From contig JAIVEN010000015.1 in the NCBI GenBank assembly GCA_026686845.1, forward strand, positions 387,001 to 451,000: a stretch of DNA of 64,000 bases, written 5' to 3'. Each line of letters opens with the position of its first letter. Position 1 is the first letter of the stretch. The notes beneath the pieces were generated by a model. That model saw nothing but the letters and a program-made list of their open reading frames with translations. It was not told the DNA's origin and searched no databases. Below, in pieces: positions 22,905 through 35,639 of this stretch. The translations under genes and the position numbers were made by a program. Source of the stretch: Adenanthera pavonina. Lineage: Eukaryota > Streptophyta > Magnoliopsida > Fabales > Fabaceae.

Positions 22905-24365
22905 TTATTTTTTGAATAAAAGAGGAATATGTTAACATCAAAGAGCCAGATTACAAAGCAGACAAAAATCAAAAAAATAGGCTATCACATATGTACAATA
23001 CAAAAGAATTAGCAAATGGATCTTTGATTCAAAGAGAGGTTAAGATTGTTGGCTTTCATAGTATGGCTCATTATAGCTAAAGCTTCTCCAAGTAGTCTAG
23101 GGGTTGAAGTGTGATAAACGGAAAAGATTACTCTATTCCTCGCATCCCAAAGCCTCCAGCAGATAATCCCAAACAGGATCCGCCATGTCTCTTCTCATTG
23201 CTGATGGATATTGGATAATATCCAATCTTCAAGAAGTTGAGCTATAACACTAGGCAATAAGCTATTCGGGATTAAAAGCTGCCAAATTGATCTGGCAAGG
23301 GTGCAGCCTCTAAGCACATGATCGATATCCTCCATATTGTTATCACATATACTACAAGATGCATTGTCCGTCAAATGCCTATTTAATCTCATGCTATTTG
23401 TTAGGAGCTTACTATTGAGGATCAACCAGAGAAAGACTCGAATTCTTTGTGCACCTGGGTATTTCCAACAATTTCCTATTTCCCATTGTCATCATTCCAA
23501 CTATCTTTCTTTAGTTCAGCATAAGCTGATGATGCCGTGCATTCTCCATTTGGGTTATGTGCCTAAATGCATGTAGCATAACCATCAGTGTGTTGGGGAG
23601 GTGGCATAAGAGCAATCTGTATAAGGGTAGAGTGGGGAAGTAAATTTTGAAAAGAATCCCAGTCTCATTCTCCATTGGATCTCACAAACTCTGAAATCAG
23701 TTTGCTTAACCATGCTTCCGGTAGTGGCGAATATGAGAGCCATCTTAAAGGACCAAGCTCTCCAATCCAATTGTCCTCTCAAAATGTGATTCTAGTACCA
23801 TCTCCTGGCTTCCAGATGATACTCAATTGAAGGTCCGCCCATGTTCTTGACAAGCTCTTCCAAAGGTGGGAGCTGGTTTTGCTATTGAAGTTGCCACAAG
23901 AGCCATCCTTCCAACCATATTTGGCTCTAATTATTTGTACCCAGTATAAACCAGGTTTAGCCATAATGCTAAAGGCTAGCTTCATGAGAAAGGCTTGATT
24001 TTAGGCTAAATTGTCTTTCAATCCACATCTTCCATTCCTTATTGGTTGGCACAATTTATCCCATTTAATGAGGCTAACTTTTTTGCAGGAATTTGAACTT
24101 CCCCAAATGAAGTTTCGAACAAGAGCATCAATTTTAGAGCAAGTGACAGTCGGAAGCTTAGTAGATTGCATGGTATATATGGGCATACTGCTAAGCACAA
24201 ATTTTGCCAACGTGATTTTTCCTGCGAGAGACAAAGTATCAGCTTTCCAACCATTAAGCTTTCATTGTATCTTCTCAACAATATAGCTATAAGTATTAGC
24301 TGTAACTCTCTCATGCAATAAGGGAACACCCAGGTACTTTCCCAAGTTGTCAATACGTTGGAATT
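22905..24365 (-). pseudogene. Truncated LINE: reverse transcriptase C-terminal part and zinc-binding tail
   Basis: Minus-strand frames read in order as a plant non-LTR retrotransposon. A YLGVPLL-like entry lies near 24330. MSLAGKITLAKFVLSSMPIY with FIWG lies at 24234-24001. WKSLSRTW with IIWKPGDGTRITF lies at 23985-23779. The zinc-binding tail CSICDNNMEDIDHVLRGCTL followed by ARSIW lies at 23425-23195. Frames shift several times. The 5' end, endonuclease and catalytic RT motifs are missing. It lies within the LTR element at 21256-27502. Confidence 0.75.
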
Positions 24366-24393
24366 TGAAACAACATTCTTAGATTAGTAAATT

Positions 24394-26950
24394 TGAAACA
24401 ACCCTCATTACATTATCCCAAACTTAGTCTTTGCTAATAGAGTATAATTGATAATGTGTACAGGACTAGAGGAATTAGGACCGGAGAGAGGATTAAAATA
24501 GAACAAAGTTGAAATTTGAAATATCAAAGGGCCACGCAGTAGTGAGACATAAGGACACCGCGTCGAGCGAGTTTGAAATTCGTGGAGTTTTTGGACAAAA
24601 AGGGGCTTACTCCACGACGCACTTATCCACTGCCATGGCGCCACACATCAGATTCCTATAAACTAGAAAAATTTCAGTTCGGTTAAGCGAAAGAGAGAAG
24701 AGAAAATGGAGGGCGAGACGAAAAGTAGTGCTAGTGCTTTGGATTTTCAGCCCTTGGAGATGATTTTCAGACTTTAGAAGCTTGATAAATTGTTGATAGG
24801 TGATCCTTGCTCCTCCCTCTCCATTTTTCTTCAGTTTTTGAGTTGGATTTTTGGATATATAGTTGGGTTTTTGGTTTTTTGCTGAAATCCACCAATTAAA
24901 ATGGATGAAATGGGATTAATGAGATGTGATTTAGTATTTATGATGTTTAAGTATGAGTTTTGATTGGATTATGATGGGTTTGAGTGGAACCCTAGGCTAG
25001 AATTTCTTGAGGGAGTAGAAAATATGAATTGTATGTGATAGGATAAGGTTTGGATAGTTGTTTGGGGTTTATTGAAATATGATTATGCTAATGGAATGAT
25101 GAGTTAAGTATAATTGGTTGAGTTATAGATTTTGGTCAAGTTGTATATTATGTTAATTGAAGGTATTATGACATTGTAGAGGTTATTTAGTTGACCGAAG
25201 GAATAGAAGTTGCGCTTGGCAATCCGAGAAGCTTATGGAATCATGTGTGTGGTATTGACAACCTGAGGTAACCAGGTGTTTGTATTATGTGTATTATATG
25301 TTAGTTCATATATGTGTATATATGCATGTTCCTGTTCATACCACGATATTGTTATGTGTGTATGATTTTTCTATATATCGTGGTATGCACACAGTTAGAT
25401 ATTATATTAGACGATGATGATTATGATGATAATTGTATATGATGATGTTGTGACATTTCACGAGTTCATAGCATGACATTGAGAAACATGATGATTATAT
25501 GATGATATGACATGAATATCACCACATGACATTGTGAGGAAAGGTGGATCGGGTGATGATAGTGATATATGATATGATATGATATGATGAGATATGATAT
25601 GGGTGAAATGAGGAAGGGATCCATGTCACTAAATCTTCTCCTATGGCCTAGAGAGAAAGGCAGCAGTGGATTACACCTTCCCTAAAATCACCACCAATTC
25701 ACAGTGGTTAAGGGGAAGAAAAGCCATGGTCCAAGTATTAGTGTTACCTTTGAGCGAGTGCACTAGTGTGAGGTGAGCTTGGTGATGTCCCGGAATCAGT
25801 CTTCACCAATTGTTGGAAGGGAGTCACCTATATGAAATGTCCTATGAAGACGCCAGCTTGTGGTTCTAGCTATGTACGAGAGAGACATGCATTCCATCTT
25901 ATTTTATATTCATGGCACCATGTGCATTGTTGTATGAGTTATATATATATGTTGCTTGTGGTTTTTTCTAGTTACTAAGACTTTATCTCACACCCTTTTC
26001 CCATAAACTAACATTTCAGGTGAAGGTTCTAACACTAGTTTGAAGAAGACAAGAGAGTAGTATCTTAGACTTGGGAATATTTAAGTTGCGGTAGTATGTG
26101 TATATATATTGTGCCAAGTAGGATAGTGCAATTGTAACTTATATGAGGATCATGATTGTTGTAATGATGATGGTGATATATGCATATGTGTAATGATGGT
26201 AACTGGTATGGGATGATGTGATGTGATGTATGTATGTCTTGGCGTATTTAAGAGTTAGGAGGGTTGTATGTGCACCCAAAGGGAGTTTTCGGGCCTGGTA
26301 TGTGAGTTTTGGGTATATAACCCATTATGTGAATTTGGGGTTCAAGGAGGCCAAATCTCATAGGAGTAGTTCCTTTAAGGTGAAACTTCTTTGGCCAAGT
26401 TGGTTAAGTCGATTAGAACCTGTGTGAATGATTCATAATAGTCAAATTGCCTTTTGTAGTAATTGGAGATTGTAAGTGGTGAGTGTTGACCAAAAAGTGG
26501 TCAAAATAGTGTTAGGTGTCCAAAATTTCAATACAGTGTTGGATTGGGGTGAAATTAGTGTTTACGAATAGATTGGGATAATATTGACCTATAAGAGTTG
26601 GAATCAGGTCAATCGAAGGTCGGAGCATAAAGTTATGTATGTCGAAAGTTCACCCCAGAAAAGCTGAAATTGCTAATATGGTATCACTATGGGGCGCTGC
26701 AACATCACACGCTTTTGTTTGAATCGCGCCTCAGCATTATTGTAGCTGCCGCAATGTGATCCCATTCTACCTGATTGTGGCCGTGGTGTAGGCCACGACC
26801 CCAGCCTATTTTGGTGCCTTTTGTGGGGTATGATGGTATTCTTCCGCTACTATGATGTTTTAAGGTTAAAGTTGAGATGTTTTGATTCTGTTTGGTTGGT
26901 TTTGGAAGTAATTGGTTAATGTTAGAGATTAGTTGGAGTAGGATGTTACA
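24394..26950. mobile_element. Solo LTR, about 2.56 kb, probably Gypsy-type
   Basis: The segment begins TGAAACAACCCTC and ends GGATGTTACA, so it has TG...CA ends. The direct repeat AAATT flanks it at 24389-24393 and 26951-26955. It contains no retroviral gene, and its GC content is higher than that of its surroundings. A TATGA-type microsatellite lies at 25565-25601. Long LTRs with such ends are usual for Gypsy elements of the Tekay/Athila kind. The family is an inference; the target duplication is seen. Confidence 0.6.
25565..25601. repeat. (TATGA)n microsatellite
   Basis: Repeated GATAT/GATATG units occur inside the solo LTR. Confidence 0.75.
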
Positions 26951-27602
26951 AAATTAACCAACAGATTAGCCAAAATCACCAGAAATAACCTAAAAAATTA
27001 AGGTCATGCACATGAAATTTCTAGCATACATAATTTCTAGATTGGCTAGCAATATGATATCATGATACAGACAGAGGTTTCAGAGGATATACTCTGATAC
27101 CATATGTGACACAAATTCAATTTTTAAAACAAATTAAATATAAAAAATAATTTGGGCAGACAGTTTTTCTAACTAGTAAGGAGACTCAGTGATAGAGCTT
27201 GGAAATTAGTTTTAACTAGTTGGGGAACCGGAGCATATGTCAAACTCAACTAATTCGGCCTCTATTTAATAATCTTGGCAATCATTGGTTATTAGATTTA
27301 AATTTGAATTTGAACTCAAATAAAAATAAAGATAAAATCATGACTGAGTTTATCCATTTTTCCCTAAAATTGCTCAACTGACAATATTTTTTTTTAAGAT
27401 AATAACCACACTCAGTTAAGATATATTTAATTAAATAAATAATATAAATATATAATTTAAACAAATTTAAATTAAATATTATCAAATTAAATATATTTAA
27501 CAAGACATGGTTATTAAAAATTACTAACAAAAATTTATTAATGTTTATTCCTTGAAGAGAATTTTCCTAACATTCGGAACAGCTAATGTTAGTATCTTGT
27601 TA

Positions 27603-27863
27603 CTCCATTCCATTTTTAATATAAAATTATTTTAATTAAATTACACAGATTAATAATGAGATTTAAAGTTTGTTTAATTATTTTGATTTTTCAAAAAATT
27701 ATGATATTTTTCTAAAACTGTCCTTATTTAATCTCTTTTTCTCTTTAAAATGAATTAAATAGGCATATTTTAAAAAATATATAATAAATACTAAAATACA
27801 TTTTAAAAATAATCTTATATTTAAAATTAAGACAAAATTCCATATCCTCAAGATAGAAGGGAG
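27603..27863. mobile_element. Stowaway-like MITE
   Basis: It starts CTCCATTCC and ends GAAGGGAG, flanked by TA at 27601-27602 and 27864-27865. The inner blocks AATATAAAATTATTTT and AAATAATCTTATATTT continue the inverted repeat. The length is 261 bp. Confidence 0.7.
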
Positions 27864-27865
27864 TA

Positions 27866-28690
27866 ATACAATTGGCGGTTATAAATTATGGTCTAATGTT
27901 AGACAAATGGAGGTCGGTAATTTAAGCGAAGCATGACGAAAGAAGAATAGTGGGTTCCACAGTTGGTAAGTGAGAGAAACAAAACAGGAAGAGGAGCACC
28001 ATGAAGGCCCGTTAATTTCAGTGTTTCACATTAATATATGTACTTTAATACTTCCTCATATCTAAAATATTTAATTTTTTATTTTGATTCTAAATATAAA
28101 TTTTTTTATAATATATGAGATAATATTTATTATATATTTTTAAAATTTATCTTGATTTTAAATATAAAATTATTTATAATATATAAGATAATATTTATTA
28201 TATATTTTTAAAATATGTCCCTACTTAATGTATTTTAAAAAAAAAAAATTAAATAAAAATAATTTAAAAAGAATATGATGATTTTTTTTAAAATTTAGTT
28301 AACTAATTTTAACTCCATTCCTAATATGATTGGATCAAAAGAATATTATATTATATGTATGCGTGTGGGTGGCACAGCCCACAAAGTTGGAGAATTTATG
28401 GCTCATGTAAGAATTTATTTCGACGTATCATCGAAGGAACCAATATCTATATTTTAACTTAAGATCAAGTTGTTATTTACTTAGATGCGCTCTAAATTCG
28501 ACAAAAGAAAGAAATTTTTATTAAGTTGATCTCTCACTCAAGTACAGGTAACCAAGCTCACACACTATAGTAAGAATGTGTAAAAGAAATAAAAAAGAAA
28601 GAAAGAAAGAAAAGCCCTTATAAGCCTTTTCTTTTTTAGTCTCTCGTATATTATTTCTTATTTTCCCCTTCCCAAATCAATTATATTTTC
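27866..28690. other. Region 3' of ACO-C with an AT-rich tandem repeat
   Basis: Two copies of a unit of about 62 bp (GATAATATTTATTATATATT core) lie at about 28092-28217. A related stretch exists near 8600. No gene is seen. The minus-strand AATAAA at 28517-28522 is a likely poly(A) signal for ACO-C, and an equivalent signal is found after ACO-D and ACO-E. Confidence 0.5.
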
Positions 28691-28694
28691 CTCG

Positions 28695-30212
28695 TTAAGC
28701 TGCTGCAGGAGTCGAGTTCAAAGCTTTCATAGCATCAAACCTTGGTTGCTTAGCCTGAAACTTGAGTCCGGCATAGAGCTTCATGTAATCTTCAAATACA
28801 AATTTTGGATACATCTGGTTCGTTTCTTCATCCTTTGATCCTTCCATCAATGGTGGCGCTGGATATATAACAGCATCATTTCCTGGATTGTAGAATGAAG
28901 CTACAGACATCCTAGTCCCATCAGTTTGTGCAATCACACGATGCTCCACACTCTTGTACTTCCCATTTGTAATTACCTGATCAAGAAATTGTCATTCCCA
29001 TGTGTCTTAAGAAACAAAAGTACCTGATCAAGAATTATACTATCATGCATGTTGCAGTGAAAAATGTATGTCTCATACCTCAAGCTGGTCACCAAGGTTG
29101 ACGACGATGGAGTGGCGCATTGGTGGCACATCTATCCATTGGCCATCTTTGAGAAGCTGGAGACCACTCACTTTGTCATCTTGGAAGAGAAGGATGATGC
29201 CGCCGGCGTCAGTGTGGGGACGAAGACCCTTCACGAGTTTTGGGTTCGGGCAAGGAGGGTAGTTTGCGACCTTTGTCCCAAAAGTTGGTCCTCTTGATCC
29301 ATGAAAGGCCTTCTTCAGGTAACCTTTCTCCAAGCCAAGATTCTCACAGAGCAAGTCTAGTAGTTGCTCTGCAAGTTTTTGTATCTTCTCTGCAAATTGT
29401 TTCATTATCTTTCTGCATATTAACCTCAAGAAGTTCAGAATATATGTACATATCCATATATAATATTTTAATAGATATGGACACGTATACTGATACGGAT
29501 AATAGATATGGCTTGACAAAATGTATAATACATAAAATAATTTGTTATTGTTGTATCAATATGATTGAAACCTTACTTTGGGAGGTTAAATTTACTACAA
29601 GTAGTAGACCACAATAAAACAAATGTGTTGTTTCAATTGTTCGTATTAATATGTTTTAAAATAAAAAAAATTAATTTTAAAAAATAATTAAATTTTCAAG
29701 ATCAAATTTAAACGGTGCAAATCAGTTAGATTTCATAAACAAATGATCTAATTAACCTGTACTCCTCTGTGAGATCGGTTATTTCAGACATGTTTGACTC
29801 AGGAAGGTGACGCAAGAAGAAGGTGGTTTCCCAATCCATGTCCTTCATCTGAGTTTGAACACCCTCTGGGGCTTTGCTTGCCACAACCTCCTTGAACCTT
29901 CTCTCCATGCATTCCCTATAATGCTCTTTCGTTAACCTCTCCACGCTATCCAAAATTTCATGGTCTATCCCATGGTTCACCAACTTCAAGAATGACAGAA
30001 ATTCAAGAAAACAGACATAGGATTAACATTAATACATGCAAGAAAACATTGAGATTTTATTCAATAATTGTCCCCAAAATTAACAAAAAGTATGACAAAA
30101 GAAATACCTCAAAAAATCCCCAATTCTCACAAGCCTCATTAATTTTCTCCAGGGTAGCCTCTCTCTCTTCACCATTGAGCTTCTCCAAGTTGATTACAGG
30201 GAAGTTCTCCAT
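28695..30212 (-). CDS. ACO: 1-aminocyclopropane-1-carboxylate oxidase, copy C
   Basis: The exons are 30212-30108, 29983-29757, 29412-29079 and 28976-28695 (TAA), with introns of 124, 344 and 102 bp. The product is 315 residues. It belongs to the second subfamily (EKLNGEER, MERRFKE, LPESNMSE, PPLMEG) with copies D and E. The iron ligands H177, D179, H234, the R244/S246 pair and K158 are all present. Donor and acceptor sites are GT-AG throughout. The minus-strand block 28500-30660 is matched by 48540-50340 around ACO-E, so C and E descend from one duplication. It faces away from ACO-D, with 3.7 kb between the two starts. Confidence 0.96.
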
Positions 30213-30297
30213 TTCTGAAACACACAAGCTCTCTTTTTCTTTAGTTTTTGATTCGTCTTTGTTACTTTCTTTGTGTATTTCCATCCCAGATGTGTGG

Positions 30298-30306
30298 TAT
30301 TTATAG
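30298..30306 (-). promoter_or_regulatory. TATA box of ACO-C
   Basis: The minus strand reads CTATAAATACC about 87 bp before the ATG. Upstream, TTAATATTTTGTTTA resembles sequence at the same place before ACO-D. Confidence 0.75.
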
Positions 30307-30364
30307 GAGTTCAAAGACTGGAGAAGACACCGGGAAGCTATTCTAAACAAAATATTAATCATGT

Positions 30365-33300
30365 TTTTTTTATTTGTTTTATTTGATTTGATTATGATTC
30401 ATGCATGATTCCATTGAAATGATCAGTTTGCGTGGTTGAATTTTCCACTAGTTTGGTGTCATAATTTTCTACAAAAAGTGTGACAAGCTCTCTTTTTAGC
30501 ATTTCACGGGTAATTAATGTTATTACTGTGCTGGATTTGTTCGTTTGTATTTTGGATTATTCTTATTACAGTCACATGTCTTTGAGGGTGGCAACAGTTA
30601 AAGTGGTCTAAATCAATTCCTAAAGGGTCTTATCTTTTTTTTGGCCACAGCTTCAAAGGTTCCTATCGAAGAAGACTTGCATACAGTTAATCCGTATGCA
30701 GAGGCAGAGCTAAGACCCTGGACCAGCGGAATGAATTAATTTAAAAATTAATAATTTAAAAAATAATATTATAATAATTAGGTTAGTTTATTACTAAAAA
30801 TTTTGATTCTAAAAATAAAAAGTAAATATTGATAGATTTTTAGTGTTTGAGTTTAATGTGTTTCAAATTTTTGGTCAAAATTATTGGACTTGAGTTAATT
30901 ATTACAAATATAAAAAGTTTTTATACTCATACAGATTTTAATGTAAATAACAAAAAATAAATATTTAAGTGGGTTCAAAATACTTAAAGGTGGAACTACA
31001 AATTATCAAACTTAGAAACAACTCTGATAATTTTTGCTAAAGTAAATGTGGGCATATGCCAGTCTCACCAAGACTGGTTCCACCACTCTACGTATATACA
31101 TTTAAATTTAAACCTACACAAGTAAGAAAATGAAAAGTAATATGTGAAGTAAAAAAGTATACTAGCATATTCAATTTTCCTATTTTTTTTTCTTTTTGCC
31201 AAGTACCCCATGTAAGCTACGCCACAGTCTTGTATGCTATTAACATCAATATTCATTAGACTCTTACAATGACCGGAACAAGACAAGGTGTGGGTTCAAA
31301 TTCTATTTTGCTTTTTATTATTTTTTTAATCTAGGTCTTTTTTATTTCTACTTTATTTGTTTCCATTCCTTTCATATTTTTATTCTTTTTGTTATATTAT
31401 GAGAATTTAAACTTTAGACATGTGACTACACCTCATTTCACTCTTATCACCTGCTCTTATCATTTGAGTTAGCAATGGCTCTTACATTTTTATTCTACCA
31501 AATGTCATTTGAAGAAGTATTTGTTAGTACACGTTACAAACAAAACACTAATTATTTGTGAATATTTATTTGAGTAAAATATTGCGACCTCACATGTATT
31601 TTGCTTAAATTATAGAGACCTCTACTTTAGTTTAGAAATATATACAAGTCTTCCCTGAATTAAAAGTTATATTACACATATCTTTCATATATTTTCAAAA
31701 TTGTATTTCCATCCACTCAATAATTAATAAACTATTAACTCACTAAATTTAACCCTTTTTTACCAAAATATCCCTCTTTAACATAAATATTTATTTAGAA
31801 ATGTTTCCAACACATTTTTTAACGTTTTAATTTTCAACTAGAATGAGTTTTGTACATTTGCATTAAGTCTAAGATAAGTCACATTGTTCATGGTTTGTAA
31901 ACAATACATTTTACATTTATTTTATGTTTTATTCATATTGATTGATTTAATATATTTTTATTTTATTAATTTTTAATTGCATTATTTGAATATTACTTTA
32001 ATTAATTATTTAAAATTATTTAGTAAATATTTTACATTTTTAATGTCAAATCAATAGGAAATATCATCATGAATTTTTTATAGGGAAAATTGGGAAAAAA
32101 CAAAAAAAAATAAAAATATTTAGAAAATGAGACCAAAATTCACCTTATTTTGGGGTTAGGATAGAATTTTCCAAGGAAAAATAGATAATTTTCTGGTCAT
32201 AATAGAATTTTTTAGTACCAAGTGAGAATAAAATATTTTTAAGTGAGGATAGAAAATATTTTATTTTTCCAAATTTGATTCCAAAAACCAAATATTTTAT
32301 TTTTTAGTACCAAAACCCAATTTTCCCTTATTTAGATTTTATTGGATAGAAATTAGAAATTTTAGACCGTAAGGGTAAATGAATAATTTTAAGTTATTTT
32401 AGCATAAATTTTAGTTAATAAAAAAGGTATTACAGAATTTTTAACGAAATATTCTTAATGTTGTTAAAATTAGACTAAAGTGTGTTTTTGAAAATAGAGG
32501 AAATGCCTCTCTTTCTCTCTCTGTGTGTAATTTCAACAATATTGAGGTGAGATTAATATATTTTATTCTATTTATTTCAATTATCTTTCCCTTTAAGTAA
32601 TATAGAGTGAGTATTGCAATCTTCTTGTTGGTATTCTGATCCAGATCTTGTTTGTTATTCTGCTAATATGTTCTATTCCACACATACATGTTCGGCTATG
32701 CTCTTTTGCTGATTAAGTCTGTAAGCCCAGTCCTAACCTAGACAACCAAACCCGGCTTAGTCTAGTCCCAAGTAATTAATTAAGCAAAGCCTTGGGGTTA
32801 TTAAATGAGATCTTGCCTCATCAGGATTGGGCATGAGGCTAACGATCAACCTGGTCCTATCCCTTTTTCATACACCCCTAACTCTCATTTTATATACACG
32901 TTTTTGGGCCAACATGAATATAAATGAAGATAAAAGATCTAATTTTGTTAATCTTGTACTTGCAAACCTAACTAAAATTTCCAAAATGAAATAATTTTTA
33001 ATTTTTAATTAAGCCAAAATAATTTGCCCTTAAATTATGGGGAGATTTTTAAACTGTTAAAAATCATAAAAAAAAATAAAAAGTATATGATTGAATGATC
33101 GAAATACAAACAATGAGAATATCATTTTGAAACAACGTTGTTTGAAGTGACCTCATGTCATTCATCTCACTTTTATATTGTACGTGTGTGGGTGTATTAA
33201 TCAAACAAATTCTGATAAGCAAAAGTTATTCACAGTGAGAAGTGCAGGGGCAAAAGTAAACAAATATCAAAACCAAATAAAAGATTCTCATCTACCTTTT

Positions 33301-33830
33301 GATTTTTTGAAATTAAGAAAGATATTTGCATAATTAGTCAGAAAATACTGCTTGTTGGAGTCATTTCATCACTTCTTTTCCTAAAAAAGATTCTGCAATT
33401 AATTAACACAAAAATTCAAGCATCATGATCACCCACTTCTACTGTTTTTTTTTTTTACCAAGAATTTGAGCAATTAACAAGTTGTAGAGATGGTCATTCA
33501 TAAATTCAAAATTTATGAGTAGTGTGACTTGTGATAGTCTTGAATTTTTTTTAAACAAAAAATTCTTAGTCATTACTTTAAAATAGAGAGAATGTATCAT
33601 ATCGTCCAGGTACAGATTTCTAAGTTGCTGATGTAATGATTGGACACTGAGAAAATCCCAAATTTTAAGACAATTCGGGGACGCAAATTCATCTCTCCAA
33701 TATTGGTCAGCCTAAGTAAGCGTTTCATTCATGCATTACGTACCGCTGATCAAATCAAATTAACCGAATAATAAAAACGTGATTAATGTTTTGTTTAACT
33801 TTGTTTCCTGGTAATTTCCCCACCCATTGA
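30365..33830. other. Intergenic region between divergent ACO-C and ACO-D
   Basis: No gene is recognised. The part 30697-31300 starts with GCAGAGGCAGAGCTAAGACC and ends with GCCAGTCTCACCAAGACTGG-type sequence, reminiscent of the end of a DNA transposon, but no matching terminal repeats were confirmed. A MITE candidate lies at 32081-32331. The rest is AT-rich. Confidence 0.4.
32081..32331. mobile_element. MITE candidate with GGGAAAATTGGG termini
   Basis: The left end reads TAGGGAAAATTGGG and the right end CCCAATTTTCCCTTA, near-perfect inverses about 250 bp apart. The segment is AT-rich and non-coding. The target duplication is unclear. Confidence 0.5.
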
Positions 33831-33834
33831 ATTT

Positions 33835-33843
33835 CTATAAATA
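33835..33843 (+). promoter_or_regulatory. TATA box of ACO-D
   Basis: CTATAAATACT lies about 90 bp upstream of the ATG, the same spacing as in the other copies. Confidence 0.75.
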
Positions 33844-33931
33844 CTACAAACTAGGCTTGCCAATACGTGCAGATCGAAACTAACAAACATTTCTCAGAAA
33901 CTAAAGATCGAGAGAGTTCGAGTGTCTTGAA

Positions 33932-35472
33932 ATGGAGATTAATTTCCCTGTAATCAACATGGAGAAGCTTAATGGTGAAGAGAGAAAGGCTACTATGGAG
34001 AAAATTAATGACGCTTGCGAGAATTGGGGATTTTTTGAGGTATTTATCTTTGCATTTTTTATTATTTTATTAATTTTGGGGACAATTATTGAATAAAATT
34101 CATCATAAATGTAGTTGGTGAACCATGGGGTACCACATGAACTTTTGGACACTGTGGAGAGGTTAACAAAAGAGCATTATAGGGAGTGCATGGAGAGAAG
34201 GTTCAAGGAGGTAGTGGCAAACAAAGCCCTTGAGGGTGTCCAAGCTGAAGTTAAGAACATGGATTGGGAAAGTACTTTCTTCTTGCATCACTTACCTCAG
34301 TCAAACATGACTGAAATTCCTGATCTCACGGAAGAGTACAGGTTAGATCATGAATTTCAAGATATTTATATTAAAATTCATAGGAAGTTGCACTATAAAT
34401 TAGCTAGGACTCGCCACATGGCTCATCTCTAATTTGTTGATGAAGTCTAATTGTTTTGTATGGTTGGTAATTAATTTAATTTAGAAGGTCTGAATATTTG
34501 TTAGATTTTTTTTTATTTTAACGAAAGTAAAAACACAAAATAAACTCTCAAGGAATCACTATAGACTATCTGCTTCAAAATATATCATTTGGTATGAACA
34601 TAGATATAAATGCATACATACATATTATGAACTGTTTGCTTTCAATTTTCAAAATGCAGGAAGGTAATGAAGAAATTAGCTGAGGAGATACAAAAACTTG
34701 CAGAGGAAGTGCTAGACTTGCTTTGTGAGAATCTTGGCCTGGAGAAGGGTTACCTCAAGAAGGCTTTCCATGGATCAAGAGGACCAACTTTTGGCACAAA
34801 GGTTGCTAACTACCCTCCTTGCCCTAGCCCAAAACTTGTGAAAGGTCTTCGTGCCCATACCGATGCCGGCGGGATCATCCTTCTCTTCCAAGATGACGAA
34901 GTTAGTGGCCTTCAGCTTCGCAAAGAAGGCCGGTGGATAGATGTGCCACCAATGCACCACTCCATAGTCATCAACCTTGGGGACCAACTTGAGGTAATAA
35001 ACATTAAACATTCTTTAGAATTCGACATATGATATAAATAGGGATCCTCTCCAACAATACAATTTGTGCAATTAAAGAGAGATAGAGACACTGGTAAATG
35101 TGTGGTTGGAGAGAATTCGGGCTATGTAGTAACTTTGATCCTTGATAGTATTTTTGTTTTTAAGACACGTGTGAATGACAATTTCTTGATCAGGTAATTA
35201 CAAATGGGAAATACAAGAGTGTGGAACATCATGTGATTGCACAAACTGATGGGACTAGGATGTCTGTAGCTTCATTCTACAATCCAGGAAGTGATGCTGT
35301 TATATATTCAGCACCACCGTTGGTGGAAGGAAAGGAAGAAGAAACGAAACACATGTATCCAAAATTTGTATTTGAAGATTACATGAAGCTCTATGCTGCA
35401 CTCAAGTTTCAGGCTAAGGAACCAAGGTTTGATGCCATGACAGCTGTGAACTCCACTCGAACATCAGCTTAA
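33932..35472 (+). CDS. ACO: 1-aminocyclopropane-1-carboxylate oxidase, copy D (divergent)
   Basis: The exons are 33932-34039, 34115-34341, 34660-34993 and 35194-35472 (TAA), with introns of 75, 318 and 200 bp. The product is 315 residues, and an extra Ile near the start (MEINFPVI) shifts numbering by one. The iron ligands are H178, D180 and H235, and R245/S247 are kept. Several positions constant in the other four copies differ. The Arg right after the third iron ligand is His (VEHHVIAQ), PPMRHS is PPMHHS, YPAP is YSAP, and LLKDGQW is LRKEGRW. The reading frame and splice sites are intact, so it may be active, altered or relaxing. It is the only intact plus-strand copy. Confidence 0.94.
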
Positions 35473-35628
35473 GGAGGAAATTATTATAAATTTGGGAAGG
35501 AAATAAATAGTAAATAATACACACAGAAACCAAAGGCTAAGGGCTTTAATTTATTTTTTGCTTATACGCATTCTTACTGTACTCGGTGTGTTTGATTATA
35601 TGTACTTCATGGACTGATCAACTTTATC

Positions 35629-35634
35629 AATAAA
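35629..35634 (+). terminator. Likely poly(A) signal of ACO-D
   Basis: AATAAA lies about 157 bp after the stop, within sequence (ACTTTATCAATAAAAATTGC) conserved after the broken ACO copy. An earlier AATAAA is at 35502. Confidence 0.5.
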
Positions 35635-35639
35635 AATTG

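Larger units (their letters stand above)
21256..27502 (-). mobile_element. LTR retrotransposon, non-coding, minus strand, with nested insertions
   Basis: The 5-bp target duplication AGACA lies at 21251-21255 and 27503-27507. On the minus strand the 5' LTR is 27502-27105 (about 398 bp, beginning TGTTAAATATATTT). It is followed by TATGGTATCAGAG, which fits the initiator-Met tRNA primer-binding site. The 3' LTR is 21911-21256 (begins TGTTAGATATATTT) and is preceded by a purine-rich AAGTGGGAGAAT tract at 21912-21923. No gag or pol of this element is visible, so it resembles a LARD/TRIM-like passenger element. About 240 bp sits inside the 3' LTR. A LINE piece and a solo LTR sit inside the body. 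Confidence 0.75.

Noticed and set aside
27090..27104. tRNA-Met gene fragment from the TGGTATCAGAG match
   Set aside because: Only the short primer-binding complement is present, and it sits right beside an LTR.
30697..31300. hAT transposon between ACO-C and ACO-D
   Set aside because: The ends look transposon-like, but no inverted repeats or target duplication could be confirmed by eye.
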